DNA from: CAWJLE01 sp963843645
GTDB lineage: Bacteria > Chloroflexota > Anaerolineae > DAOTYC01
Assembly: GCA_963843645.1 (NCBI GenBank)
Contig: CAWJLE010000005.1
Location: 1,116,001 to 1,180,000, forward strand
Direction: 5' to 3'
DNA: 64,000 nucleotides
Shown: piece by piece, positions 15,822 through 25,648 of the stretch
How the letters are laid out: every line of letters begins with the position of its first letter
Numbering within the stretch: position 1 is the first letter of the stretch
Position numbers and translations under genes: made by a program
The notes under the pieces: model-generated
The model's database searches: none
Seen by the model: the letters and a program-made list of their open reading frames with translations, nothing else
Told to the model about the DNA's origin: nothing

Positions 15822-16739
15822 GTGAACGAAACTCCAATCATCGACATGCACATGCACCTGTTTCCGCGCTTCGGCGGCGTCGCCCAGGCACGTCACTACG
15901 GCCGCTATTTCGACACGCTCGTCGGCGAGGAAATGCAGGGCCTGCCGCCCAGTTTCGTGAACTCGGACAGCGCGCCGGAAGTGGCGCTTGCCTACATGGA
16001 TTGGTGCGGCGTGCAGCAAGGCGTTCTGCTGCAGGGCTCGCTCCACGGTCCACAGAATTCCTTCTACGTCGACGTCCTCCGGCGCTGGCCAGATCGTTTC
16101 GTGGCCATGGCGATGGTGGACCCGACCGAAGGGGAGCATGCGGCTCGAGAGCTGCGTCATTGGACCGATGCCGGCTGCCTGGGTATGAAGATCGAAATGG
16201 ACATGCTGCACAAGGTTCGGCCCGAGTACGAATTCATGGGCCCGAGCGAGATGAAGGTTTGGGAGGTGGTTGCCGAAAAGAATCTGCCCGTGGTGTTGCA
16301 CCTGACGCAGGATGAGCGCAGCATCAAAGAGTGCGAGGGCGTCCTGGAGCTTCTCCGCCGCTGGCCCGAGCTCAATTTCGTCATCTGCCACATCGGTGTG
16401 CCGCCCTTTGAGGGCTGGCAGCAGCGGGCGATGCTGGCCCAGCACCCCAACATCTACCTGGACATCGCAGCCTACTACTGGTATTACCTGGCGGATTACG
16501 GCGAGACGTACCCCGTCCAGGGCGGTATGGCAGCACTGCAATGGGCGGCGGAACACGTCGGCGCCGACAAGCTCCTGTGGGGATCCGACTATCCGCAGGC
16601 AATGATGCTCTTGACGTACAAACAGATGATCGACCTCGTCCGCGTCGAGGCGAAGTTCCTGACGGCAGCGCAGCGTGCCCAGATCCTGGGTGGAAATGCG
16701 CAGCAATTGCTGGCGCGTTGGCGACGCGACCGCCGGTGA
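15822..16739 (+). CDS. Amidohydrolase-2 family protein (ACMSD-like TIM barrel)
   Basis: A 305-residue TIM-barrel hydrolase or decarboxylase of the amidohydrolase_2 group. The N-terminal metal site HxH appears in IIDMHMHLFPR, further metal-ligand candidates are VVLHLTQ and FVICHIG, and the C-terminal aspartate is in LLWGSDYPQ. Relatives include 2-amino-3-carboxymuconate semialdehyde decarboxylase and 4-oxalomesaconate hydratase-type enzymes. The start is GTG 15822 after AAAGGAG. It follows the cyclase gene by 41 bases, so the two enzymes probably act in one pathway on what the ABC importer brings in. Confidence 0.85.
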   Translation: MNETPIIDMHMHLFPRFGGVAQARHYGRYFDTLVGEEMQGLPPSFVNSDSAPEVALAYMDWCGVQQGVLLQGSLHGPQNSFYVDVLRRWPDRFVAMAMVDPTEGEHAARELRHWTDAGCLGMKIEMDMLHKVRPEYEFMGPSEMKVWEVVAEKNLPVVLHLTQDERSIKECEGVLELLRRWPELNFVICHIGVPPFEGWQQRAMLAQHPNIYLDIAAYYWYYLADYGETYPVQGGMAALQWAAEHVGADKLLWGSDYPQAMMLLTYKQMIDLVRVEAKFLTAAQRAQILGGNAQQLLARWRRDRR

Positions 16740-16751
16740 GGCGTAAACACC

Positions 16752-16773
16752 CTGACGGGCCAGGGCCCGTCAG
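16752..16773. terminator. Hairpin between amidohydrolase and ABC genes
   Basis: CTGACGGGCC/GGCCCGTCAG, perfect 10-bp stem with a two-base gap, 12 bases after the stop. Without a U-tract; might attenuate or protect mRNA between the enzyme and transporter parts of the operon. The rest of the 16740-16974 gap shows no gene. Confidence 0.5.
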
Positions 16774-16974
16774 TTGAGTGAACACAGGTCCTTGTGGCTT
16801 TGTGCTTTGCGCGTCATTTCCTCCACAAGGGGCTGTGCGACAACAGCTGGAAACCCTGGCGTATTGCGGCTCAAGATTCTTGGCGTCAAGGAAAGGAGGT
16901 GAGGTCCAGAGCACTGTATCGTGCCGATAACGTTGATACTGGCTACCAGGTAGTGCAAATTCAAGGAGGACAGA

Positions 16975-18136
16975 ATGACTCGTCGTAAACCTTTCGCCAA
17001 GCTGATCGGAACTCTCATCGTTTTATCTCTTTTGCTAACCACTTTCGGCGTCGTTTGGGCCCAGACACCGGCTCCGGCTGAGACGCCGGCCGCCCCGGCT
17101 GGAGGCATGCTCGCCAACTTCGACGCGGCAAAGTGCTATGCGCCGAAGGCTTCGGATACGCCCAAGATCAAGGCGCCGGCCACCAAGCAGCCGCCCTACC
17201 GAATTGGTCTGAGCAACTCCTACATCGGCAACGACTGGCGTACCGAGATGATCCAGATGGCCCGTGCCTACGTGAACCTGCCGGAGATCAAGCCCCTCGT
17301 CAAGGAGCTGTTCGTCGTGAGTTCCGGCAACGACGCGAGCGCGCAGATCGCGATCATCGACATGATGACTCAGTCAGGGTACGATGCGATCGTCGTCGAC
17401 ACGGCGTCTGAGGAAGCCCTCAACCCGGCCATTAAGCGCGCGCACGATGCCGGCATTCTGGTTATCTCCTTCGACAACATCTCACCTCGCCGTATGCGAT
17501 CCGCATCAACGAAGACCAGTTCGCCTTCGGCAAGACCATGGCCGACTGGCTCGTCAAGCAGTTGAACGGCAAGGGCAACGTGTTCATGATCACGGGTGTC
17601 CCCGGCACCACGGTCGACAACGGCCGCAATGCCGGCGCGCACTCGGTCTTCGACAAAAACCCGGACATCAAGGTCCTGGGCGAGCAGCCGGGCATGTGGG
17701 CTGACGGCCCGGCGCAGACTGTGATGGCCAACGCGCTGACTGCCTACCCGCAGATCGACGGCGTGTGGTGCCAGGGCGGCGACACAGGTGTGCTCAAGGC
17801 ATTCCAGGATGCCAAGAAGCCCTTCGTTCCCGTCGCGGGCGAGGCTGAGAACGGCTTCCGCAAGCTGGCGGTCGCCAACAATATCCCCATCATCTCCGTC
17901 GGCCAGACCCCGGCCATGGTCGCTGTGTCGATCAAGCTGGCGATCGACATGCTGAAGGATGGGATCGAAGTGCCGCAGGATATCAACGTCCCGCTGCCGG
18001 TCCGCACGCTGGACCAGATGAAGGCGGGGTCGACTACTTCCCTGACGTCAAGGACAATTTCTTCGTCGCTTTCCAGTTGCCTGAATGCGGTGTGATGTTC
18101 TCCGCGCAGGACATTCTGAAGCAGGACGCGTTCTAA
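16975..18136 (+). CDS. Sugar-type ABC transporter substrate-binding protein, frameshifted
   Basis: Periplasmic-binding-protein fold of the ribose (RbsB, peripla_BP_4) type, about 385 residues when joined. A signal peptide (TRRKPFAKLIG, hydrophobic core, cleavage after VWA) leads into a TP-rich linker, then the first lobe (IGLSNSYIGNDWRTEM, YDAIVVDTASEEALNPAIKRA). The frame changes near 17485-17500 (before SPYAIRINEDQF) and again near 18025, where a G seems lost in GCGGGG, restoring the family ending at 18136. AAGGAGG precedes ATG 16975. It starts the transporter part of the LacI-type operon; ligand unknown. Confidence 0.85.
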
Positions 18137-18313
18137 GCCGTCCATCGACAACGGGCCCGCGGAGGGGACGAGTTGGCTGCCTCCAGTCAAGTCTCGCCCT
18201 CTCCGTGAGGCCTAACGCAGGGCGGCGCCGGTCTGGTCCCCGCCCTGCCACCTTCATCCGATCTGCTCGAGCGCAGCGGATCGGTCCGTACCCACAGAGC
18301 CAGCGTATCTTTT

Positions 18314-20903
18314 ATGGGGAGGGAACTGTGGCTCTACTTCGAAGCAAATAACATTACGAAGCGATTCGGCGGCGTCGTCGCTCTGGATGAAGCTTCCTTC
18401 AGCTGTGACTCCGGCACCATCACTGCGTTGGTGGGAGAGAACGGTGCAGGCAAATCGACCATGGTCAAGGTCATTTGCGGTGTGCATCGGCCCGACCATG
18501 GTGAGGTGCTGTTCAAGGGACGGGTCATTCATCCGCACAATCCGGCGGATGCCGCGCAATTGGGTATCGTGTCTGTGTTCCAGGAATTATCGCTCATGCC
18601 GCACCTCACCGTAGCGCAAAACATCTGGATCTCAGATCCCCCTCGCAATTCTCTGGGACTTATCGATTTCAAGGAACAAAGCCGTCGCACTGAGGCGTTG
18701 CTCAGCGGCCTGGGTTTCCCCGGCATCGACCCCGATATGAGTGTGGCCGACCTGCCGTTGGCCGATCGCCAGCTGGTGGAGATCGCTCACGCCGTGCAGC
18801 GCAATCCGGACTTGCTGATCCTGGACGAGGGCACTTCGGCCCTGGCTGCCAAGGAGGTGACCCTGGTTTTCGATCTCATCCGTCGCCTTCGCGATCAGGG
18901 CAAGGCCATCGTGTTCATCTCGCACCGCATGGGCGAGGTCAGTGAGCTATGTGACGTCACTGCAGTGTTTCGCAACGGCAAGGACGTGAAGTCCTTTCCG
19001 CACGGGCTCCGTCGCACCGGACGAAATCGTGCAGCTCATGATCGGTCACAAGCTGGAGGCGGTCTTCCCGCCGAAGCCGGCACGCACGACGTCCGTCTCG
19101 CCCGTACTTGAGCTCAAGCACATCAGCTGGGAAAATGCCCTCCACGACGTGTCGCTGACTGTGGGCAAGGGCGAGATCGTCGGGCTGGCCGGGCTGGAGG
19201 GGCAGGGCCAGGGCGATCTCCTGTTCGCTCTGTTCGGCGTTTACGTCGGCGTCCAGGGCGAGGTGTGGCTGGAGGGCCGACAGATCCACGTCACCCATCC
19301 GGCGAAAGCCGTTCAGCCCGACGTCGGCCTGGCCATGATCCCTGCCGACCGCAAGACGGAAGGCCTCATCCTGCCCATGAGTGTGGGGCAGAACATGACG
19401 ATGGCCATCCTGGGTCGCATTCGTCGCGGTCTGGCCATCAACGGCGGACTGGAGAAAGCTGCCATCGACAAGATGATGAAGCGGCTGGCGGTAAAGGCTC
19501 CTTCAGCGGACATCCCCGTGGGCAGCCTGTCCGGTGGCAATCAACAAAAGGTATCGCTGGCCAAGTGGTTGCTGACTGACGCCAGGGTGTACCTGCTATA
19601 CGACCCCACGCGTGGCATCGACGTCGGTACGAAGCAGGAGTTGTACCGCTTGATGCGGCAGTTGGCGGATGAAGGCAGTGCCGTCCTCTTCTTCTCAACC
19701 GACCTGACCGAAATTGTTGGGATGTGCGATCGGGCGCTGGTCATGTACGAGGGCCGGATCGTGCAGGAGCTGGTCGGGGAAAACATCACAGAGACGAACC
19801 TGGTCACTGCCGCACTGAATCTCGGCGCGACTGTCGGTGAGGTGGATCCGGCGGAAACGATGAAAGCGGATTGGGAAGGGACGCAGCACATGAGCGTAGA
19901 TGCGGCTCACGCGGTCGAAATGACGGAGCGCAAGAAGAAGGGATCGGCCTTCAGCCGTCATTATCGGATCCTTCTGGCCTACGGCGTGTTGGTGGGACTG
20001 ATCATCATCTACCGCATCCTGTTCGAACGGGTCTTCACTCTGCCGGTCCTTACGAATACGATGAATCAGGGCATGGCCCTGGCCATCACGTCCATGGCCC
20101 AGACCCTGGTTATTCTTACTTCCGGCATCGACCTGTCGATCGGGTCTATAGTGACCTTATCGAACGTCATCGCGGCGACGCAGATGCAGGCAGGCGTCGC
20201 GCCGACCATTTTGGTCTGCATCGTCACGCTGATCGTGGGAGCACTGGCGGGCGCGTTTAACGGCGTACTGGTGGCTTACGGTCGGCTGGCACCAATCATC
20301 GTCACCCTGGCCACGTCGTCCATCTTCAATGGCATCGCTCTCTACGTACTTCCCAGGCCGGGTGGCAACGTCCCGGAGTGGTACACGGACCTGCTGACCG
20401 GGCGGGCGTTCAGCCTCATCCCGGCGGCCCTCATCCTTTTGATCCTAATCGTTGTGCTCTTCTGGGTCCCGCTGAAACGGTCACCATTGGGCCAGGCGAT
20501 CTACGCCGTGGGCTCCAGCGAAAGCTCCGCCCGCATGTCCGGCGTGAACACAACCCGCACCAAGCTGCTGACCTATAGCCTGGCCGGAATGCTCTCGGCA
20601 CTGGCCGGTCTGCTGCTCACCGCACAAACCGCGACCGGGGACGCCAGTCAGGGCGGCGCCTACACGTTGAACTCCATCGCGGCCACGGTCATCGGCGGCA
20701 CGGCCTTCACGGGTGGCGTCGGGGGTGTCGGCGGCAGCATCGCCGGCGCCTACGTGTTCTCTATCATCCCTAACGTTCTGTTCGCCGCTCGCGTTTCGCC
20801 CTTCATGAAGGAGTTTCTTCAGGGCGCCATCCTGGTGTTGACCATCGCTGTTGGCGCGGCGCGCGTCTTTCGGATCAAAAACCGCCTGGACATCCTGCGG
20901 TAG
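18314..20903 (+). CDS. CUT2-type ABC ATPase (two NBDs) read through into a permease, frameshifted
   Basis: Two RbsA-like nucleotide-binding domains are followed in the same frame by an RbsC-like permease. NBD1 has Walker A GENGAGKST and Walker B DLLILDEGTSAL; one extra G near 19005 breaks the frame between the NBDs. NBD2 has VGLAGLEGQGQGD in place of Walker A, as is usual in this family, and signature LSGGNQQK. After ALNLGATVGEVDPAE the chain continues through ATG 19860 into a permease with about ten helices (TLVILTSGIDLSIGS). No stop separates them; an overlapping ATGA at 19860 suggests that a small indel could have removed a normal stop. The start near 18314 is uncertain. Confidence 0.8.
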
Positions 20904-20920
20904 GACGAGAGGAGACAAAC

Positions 20921-21904
20921 ATGAATCAGGCAATACGCAATCCTAACCCCCTCGGCGCCGTTCTGGGACCGGCCGGCTCGAACCGCCGTTCGATCATCCT
21001 CGCCTACGTGTTCGTAATCGTGCTGGCCGGGATCGGCGGTTTGATCGCGCCGGGGTTTGTCAAGCCTTCCAGCCTGCTGCAGAAGCTGGTCCTGGCCTCG
21101 ATTCTCGGCACACTTGCTATCGGTCAGATGATGGTCATTCTCACAGGCAACATCGACCTGTCGGTGCCCTGGACGATGAACATCTGCTCGGTGATCGTCA
21201 CGTCCATCGCGCATGGCCAGAACCAGAACGTGGGCCTGGCCATACTGATGGCCATCCTAGCGGGCGCTGCCATCGGCCTGTTCAACGGCCTGGGCGTGGC
21301 GTACCTGCGCCTGCCCTCCATGGTGCTGACCCTGGGTGTGGACGCCATGCTGCGCGGTGCGACCCTGGTCCTAACCGGAGCTCAGCCGAAGGGCGATGCC
21401 CCGACGGTGGTGACCTGGCTCATTGCCGGGCGTTTCCTGGGCATTCCCATTTGCATCATCTTGTGGTTGATTCTGGGGGCGCTGGCCATCTTCATTCTCG
21501 GCCGGACGCCGTTCGGGCGCAGCATTTACGCCACCGGTAACAACCAGGCGGCCACTTTCCTGTCCGGAATCCGCGTGGAGAGGGGTCTCATCCTGGCCTT
21601 CGTCGCGAGCGGCGTCGGCAATGCGATCGGCGGCATCCTGCTGTGCGGCTACGGTGGGCAGAGCTACCTGGCCATGGGCGATCCGTACCTGTTCCCGACG
21701 ATCGCCGCGGTGGTCGTCGGCGGTGTCAGCATCCTGGGCGGCTCGGGCAGCTACATCGGCGTCATCGCCGGCGCGATGATCCTGATCCTGCTGCAGAATG
21801 TGCTCGCAATCGCCGGCGTGGCCTACGCGGGCCAGCTCATCATCTACGGTCTCGCCATTCTGACTATGTTGTTCATCTACGGCCGGACCAGCGGCGACCG
21901 GTAG
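20921..21904 (+). CDS. CUT2-type ABC transporter permease
   Basis: A 327-residue RbsC/BPD_transp_2 family membrane protein with about nine to ten helices. The conserved segment MMVILTGNIDLSVPWTMN and the later GGVSILGGSGSYIG are typical of ribose/xylose-type permeases. GAGGAG precedes ATG 20921, 17 bases after the previous gene. Together with the permease domain of the upstream gene it would form a heterodimeric channel. Last gene of the LacI-type operon; a strong hairpin follows. Confidence 0.92.
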   Translation: MNQAIRNPNPLGAVLGPAGSNRRSIILAYVFVIVLAGIGGLIAPGFVKPSSLLQKLVLASILGTLAIGQMMVILTGNIDLSVPWTMNICSVIVTSIAHGQNQNVGLAILMAILAGAAIGLFNGLGVAYLRLPSMVLTLGVDAMLRGATLVLTGAQPKGDAPTVVTWLIAGRFLGIPICIILWLILGALAIFILGRTPFGRSIYATGNNQAATFLSGIRVERGLILAFVASGVGNAIGGILLCGYGGQSYLAMGDPYLFPTIAAVVVGGVSILGGSGSYIGVIAGAMILILLQNVLAIAGVAYAGQLIIYGLAILTMLFIYGRTSGDR

Positions 21905-22002
21905 GATGCGAAGTGCGTGATGCGTGAATGGGTAACCTCCCGTAGCGGGGGTTACCCATTTACATTGTCTGCGGATCGCGTACCATGCGTCGCGCATTAC
22001 GG
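21905..22002. repeat. Second iterated GCGTGATGCG repeat with terminator hairpin in its centre
   Basis: The left arm (21905-21929) has GCGTGATGCGTGAATGG-type iterations and the right arm (about 21970-22002) the same motif inverted; read on the minus strand it contains TGATCCGTAATGCG, a 14-mer also found at 1881-1894 region of the first repeat. The centre is a strong hairpin, GGGTAACC (21930-21937) with GGTTACCC (21950-21957) extended by TCCCG/CGGGG, which can terminate the ABC operon. Confidence 0.65.
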
Positions 22003-22003
22003 A

Positions 22004-22689
22004 TCATTCCCTTCTCATCCCCTGCTGCACCAGATCCAGGCACGATGGCGTGTTGTCAGGGCGCTGTCGCTCGCTGAAGTGAAGCATGAACCAGTCTGGG
22101 ACGTGGACGGCGCGTCGGCCGTCCATGAAGATTGCCAACCCAGGCCGGCGCACCGGGACGGCGGAATCGGCGACGTACGCCGTGCGACCCTCGCCGATGG
22201 GGTAACGCTGCCTTGCCTCGTTGAAAGCCATCCACAGGCGCTCCGCCGTGTCACTCGATTCCCACAGGTCGTTGATTTCGTGCGCGGCCAGCAGACGTGT
22301 CAAGCGTGGTCGAGATGAAGGTGATGCGCCGCAACCGGCGGCTGGGGATCGGGTGCGGCAACCCGAGCATAGGCCCGATGTCGATCCGGTAATAGCGGTC
22401 GGCGGCACGTGGATGCTCGGCCTCGTTCGGCAGCAGCTCCGCCCGGGTAACGAGGCGATAGCCGCGCACCGGTGCGTATTGCCGGATGGTCCACATCAGT
22501 TCCGGCCCAAAGGCCGCAGTGTGGTAGAAAGCGAGATAATCCGCGCCAATCTGGGCCGGCGCCCGCTTCAGAGGGATTCGATACCAGCCCTACGTCCCGG
22601 GCAATGCCAAAATCGCGCCGGTTGTTCATGACGACGACCAGCACGCGCTGCTCGGCGTATCGCAACGCTTGCGTCACGGTCGATTTCAT
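22004..22689 (-). CDS. Conserved protein of unknown function, frameshifted
   Basis: Three overlapping reading frames on the minus strand join into one product of about 228 residues. It begins at ATG 22689 (KSTVTQALRYAEQRVLVVVMNNRRDF), continues through WYRIPLKRAP, IGADYLAFYHTAAFG and YAPVRGYRLVTRAELLPNE, then PSRRLRRITFISTT, and ends with EINDLWESSDTAERLWMAFNEA. Frame changes fall near 22590 and 22310. The WYRIP and LAFY segments recur in a family of uncharacterised bacterial proteins as I remember them, but no function is known to me. The codon pattern and long continuous homology-like text argue for a real gene broken by sequencing errors. Confidence 0.6.
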
Positions 22690-22762
22690 CGATTGTCGCG
22701 TCCTCGCCTGGGCTCCACACGATGAGGTAGCCTCGTAGAGGGATCGAAGAGCAGTTTGCGAC

Positions 22763-23365
22763 CTAGAATTCCACGATCTCGCCGCCCGGAATCGTCCGCG
22801 TATCGCCGGAGTTGATGTCGAGGATGCGGCCCGGCTCAATCTCGGCGCGATCGGGATAGCCGCGTGTTTCCCAGTATCCGGGAATCGAATGGTCGATGAA
22901 CGTCACGCGTGCCAGCCCCTTACAGCTCTTGTAACCCCACAGGTGCGGGATGAACATGCGCACCGGACCGCCGTATTCCAACTCCAGGTACTCGCCGCCG
23001 ACCTTGTAGCAGAGCAGAACCTTCTCGTAGCGCAGCTTGTCCAGTGGAACGCACGTTGTGTAGCGACCGAAGCTGGTGAAATTGACGTGTGTCGCGGTCT
23101 CTGGCCACGGATCGTCCGCCAGGCTCGCCAGAAAGTCGGTGAACCGGATGCCCTGCCAGTCCGCGCGCACCGTCCAGCCGCTGACGGATGTCAGGCGCGC
23201 GTTGACCGTCGCGAGCGGCATGGCCTCAATGTCGGCGAACCTGAATGACCGCGACCTGCCCGAGCGCAGTCCGTCGACTGCCAGCGTATAACTCTCGGCG
23301 GTAACGTCGGTGGGTATTCCCTCCGCGTAGAAGATCGGCGTCTCCAGCTCCTTCAAAATGGACAT
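22763..23365 (-). CDS. Sulfite-oxidase-fold molybdopterin protein lacking the Mo-ligand cysteine
   Basis: A 200-residue protein made only of the oxidoreductase molybdopterin-binding domain (PF00174), like the core of YedY/MsrP and plant sulfite oxidase. Recognisable parts are LTSVSGWTVRADWQGIRFTDFL and the C-terminal YGGPVRMFIPHLWGYKSCKG. In active relatives the first of these reads C-V-x-(G/A)-W and the cysteine binds molybdenum; here it is Ser60 (codon TCC). No signal peptide or Tat motif is seen, so it is probably cytoplasmic. It may bind the cofactor without normal activity or use another ligand. Confidence 0.85.
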   Translation of the reverse strand: MSILKELETPIFYAEGIPTDVTAESYTLAVDGLRSGRSRSFRFADIEAMPLATVNARLTSVSGWTVRADWQGIRFTDFLASLADDPWPETATHVNFTSFGRYTTCVPLDKLRYEKVLLCYKVGGEYLELEYGGPVRMFIPHLWGYKSCKGLARVTFIDHSIPGYWETRGYPDRAEIEPGRILDINSGDTRTIPGGEIVEF

Positions 23366-23543
23366 AGGTGCGCTCTCTGTTCAGTTGTCATAATCTGACT
23401 CCATCGTATCGACTCTCACGCCAGGGACGCTGGTCGGAATCCAGAAGGGCGCCTGAGCTCCGCGACCCGACCAGTCGATATTGTAATCCAAAAACACCCC
23501 ACAAGCCAGAAAAGGATGTATCTAAGATACGGGGCGGGGCCAT

Positions 23544-24224
23544 CTAATTCGGCCCGGATGATGCCGGTTGATCCTCTTCGCGTTCTTTCTGCGCCTTCTG
23601 CGTTCTGGCCATGTAATGCCATACCGCAGTTTCGCGCTGCAGCAGGGTCAGCTCCCGCGCCAGCATGTCCGCCACGGCCGGGACTTCGAGCAAACGCTGT
23701 TGCTTCGGGCGCGCCAATTTGCAGCACGAGCGCCGTCAGAAACGCCAGCGATGTGGGCCGCTCGGGAACGTTCATCACCTGGACCTTGGTGCCGACGGCC
23801 GCTGCCGAGCACTTTCACGTAGCCCGGCAACAATTCACGCACCCGGTACGTCAGTGCCAGCGCCCGTGTGCTGTCCTCGCCCGTCGCTGGAAAGTCCTCG
23901 ACGCGAGCGATCAGGTATGGCTCCCGCTTGCACGATCGCGCGAATGATGAAGCGCTCTTGCCCCACGGCCATGATGTCGAACTGGCCGTCTTCCTGCCGG
24001 GTTGTCTCAGTGACGGCGGCCAGTGTGCCCACCGGGTACGGCACAGCCGTTCCACCCACCTCTTCGCCCTCACGGATCAGAGACGATGCCCACCGGCTGG
24101 TCGTCCGGAGGCAGGTATTAATCATCAGCCTGTAACGGTCTTCGAAGATGTGCAGCGCCATTGCTTGCCCGGGGAACAAGATCGCCTTCAGCGGAAACAG
24201 GGGAACTTCTTTCAGAGCGGCCAT
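23544..24224 (-). CDS. Lon N-terminal (LON substrate-binding) domain protein, frameshifted
   Basis: Begins at ATG 24224 with ALKEVPLFPLKAILFPG followed by LHIFEDRYR, the signature start of the Lon-N/PUA-like domain PF02190. Later parts are GTLAAVTETTRQEDGQFDIM, PYLIARVEDFPATGED and a helical tail ending near QKEREEDQPASSG, about 227 residues when at least three frame changes (near 24110, 23935 and 23800-23690) are joined. No ATPase or protease domain is present. Function of these stand-alone proteins is unclear; they are common and of this length. Confidence 0.75.
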
Positions 24225-24307
24225 AACCCTCTCAATGTGCCTTCCTAACGAGCGGCCTGCCCCACTGCCCACGGAGAGGATGGGACAGGCCGAGCATCGC
24301 CTTGATC

Positions 24308-25504
24308 TCAGGCCATGCTGGCTCTGACGTTCTGCGCGAACGCCTTGCCGAACTCAACCGCCTGCAGCCACTCCTCATCGGACAGCTGCCACTTCGTAGC
24401 GAGACCGGGCTGAGTCACGGCGAACCCGGCCTCCTTCATCACGCCCTCGATGTCAGCGACTGAGCCGCCAGCCCAACCCTGGACGCCGAATGCGGCGCCG
24501 ACCTTCTTCAGGAACTTCAACCCTTTGACGTCGTGCATCAGTTTTGCGATGTTGAGCAGCATGTGCTGGTTGTGCGTGGATGAGCCAAACAAGACGCCCT
24601 TGGCCGTCAGAATCTCCTTGATGATTTCGGTGTGATCGGTGTCCGGCACACGGAACACGCGTACGTCCATGCCCTCACTGGTGATACCCTCGACAATGGC
24701 GGATGCCAGCTTGTCCGTCGCACCCCACATCGTTTCGTACGTGATAACGACGCGCGGTTCGGCCTCGCCCTTGGCCCAACGCATGTACTGCTCGACGATC
24801 TTCATGGGCTCCTTGCGCCAGATTACGCCGTGGCTGGGCGCGATCGTATCGATCTTGATGCCCATCTTCTGGACTTCTTCGATCTTGCGTACGACCACTG
24901 GACTGAAGGGCGTCAGAATGTTGGCATAGTACTCGGCCGCCTGGTCCCACAGCAGCGCCTGGTCGATTTCGTCGGCGAAGCGCTCAGAGGTGGCGACGTG
25001 CTGGCCGAAGGCGTCGTTGGGCAGCAACAGGGACTGCTCCGGAATGTAGGTGAACATGGTGTCCGGCCAGTGCAGCATCGGCGCCTCGACGAAGGACAGG
25101 GTGTTGTGGCCGAGGTTGAGCGTGTCGCCCGTCTTCACCGTTTGGGTCTGCCAGTGATTCGGGTAGTACTTGCCGATGCTGTCCGCGCCCTTTCGGCTGT
25201 AGATCAGCGTGGCATTGGGGGCGACCTCCATGACGTCCGGGATGGCTCCGGAGTGGTCCGGTTCGCCGTGGTTGGCGATGACGTAGTCGATCTTGCTGGG
25301 ATCGACGATCTCTCTGATGCGGGTCAGCAACTCGTAGCCGAACCCCCGGTCGACCGTGTCGATCAGGGCAATCTTGTCGTCGACGACGAGATAGGCGTTG
25401 TAGGTGGTGCCGAGCTTAGTAGTATAAGTATGGCCGTGAAAATGACGAACGTTCCAGTCGATGGCACCCACCCAATAGACATTCTTCGCGATTTCGTGTT
25501 TCAT
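24308..25504 (-). CDS. Flavodiiron protein (A-type flavoprotein, FprA)
   Basis: A 398-residue protein with an N-terminal metallo-beta-lactamase-like diiron domain and a C-terminal flavodoxin domain. Diiron ligands are visible as His79, Glu81, Asp83 and His84 (NHGEPDHSG), His145 (MLHWPD), Asp164 (PNDAFGQH) and a His in APSHGVIWR. The flavodoxin part starts near residue 255 (VVITYETMWGATDKLA). The enzyme reduces oxygen to water or nitric oxide to nitrous oxide in the cytoplasm. GGAGAG precedes ATG 25504. No rubredoxin gene is adjacent, but rubrerythrin is present at 3582. Confidence 0.95.
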   Translation of the reverse strand: MKHEIAKNVYWVGAIDWNVRHFHGHTYTTKLGTTYNAYLVVDDKIALIDTVDRGFGYELLTRIREIVDPSKIDYVIANHGEPDHSGAIPDVMEVAPNATLIYSRKGADSIGKYYPNHWQTQTVKTGDTLNLGHNTLSFVEAPMLHWPDTMFTYIPEQSLLLPNDAFGQHVATSERFADEIDQALLWDQAAEYYANILTPFSPVVVRKIEEVQKMGIKIDTIAPSHGVIWRKEPMKIVEQYMRWAKGEAEPRVVITYETMWGATDKLASAIVEGITSEGMDVRVFRVPDTDHTEIIKEILTAKGVLFGSSTHNQHMLLNIAKLMHDVKGLKFLKKVGAAFGVQGWAGGSVADIEGVMKEAGFAVTQPGLATKWQLSDEEWLQAVEFGKAFAQNVRASMA

Positions 25505-25581
25505 CCGACTCTCCTCTCAACGCGACAATATTGATGAGACCTCGTGATCTTCTGAGAATCTCCTTAACGTGCGGCATTTTC

Positions 25582-25587
25582 ATTATA
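25582..25587 (-). promoter_or_regulatory. -10 box of the flavodiiron gene
   Basis: Minus-strand TATAAT within GGTGGTATAATG, in the gap behind uvsE and about 78 bases before the start codon. No clear -35 is seen. Confidence 0.55.
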
Positions 25588-25648
25588 CCACCCCCAACGA
25601 GACCGGATATGACGCAGCGCATGTTCAGGGCTTCACATGTGAGGAAAA

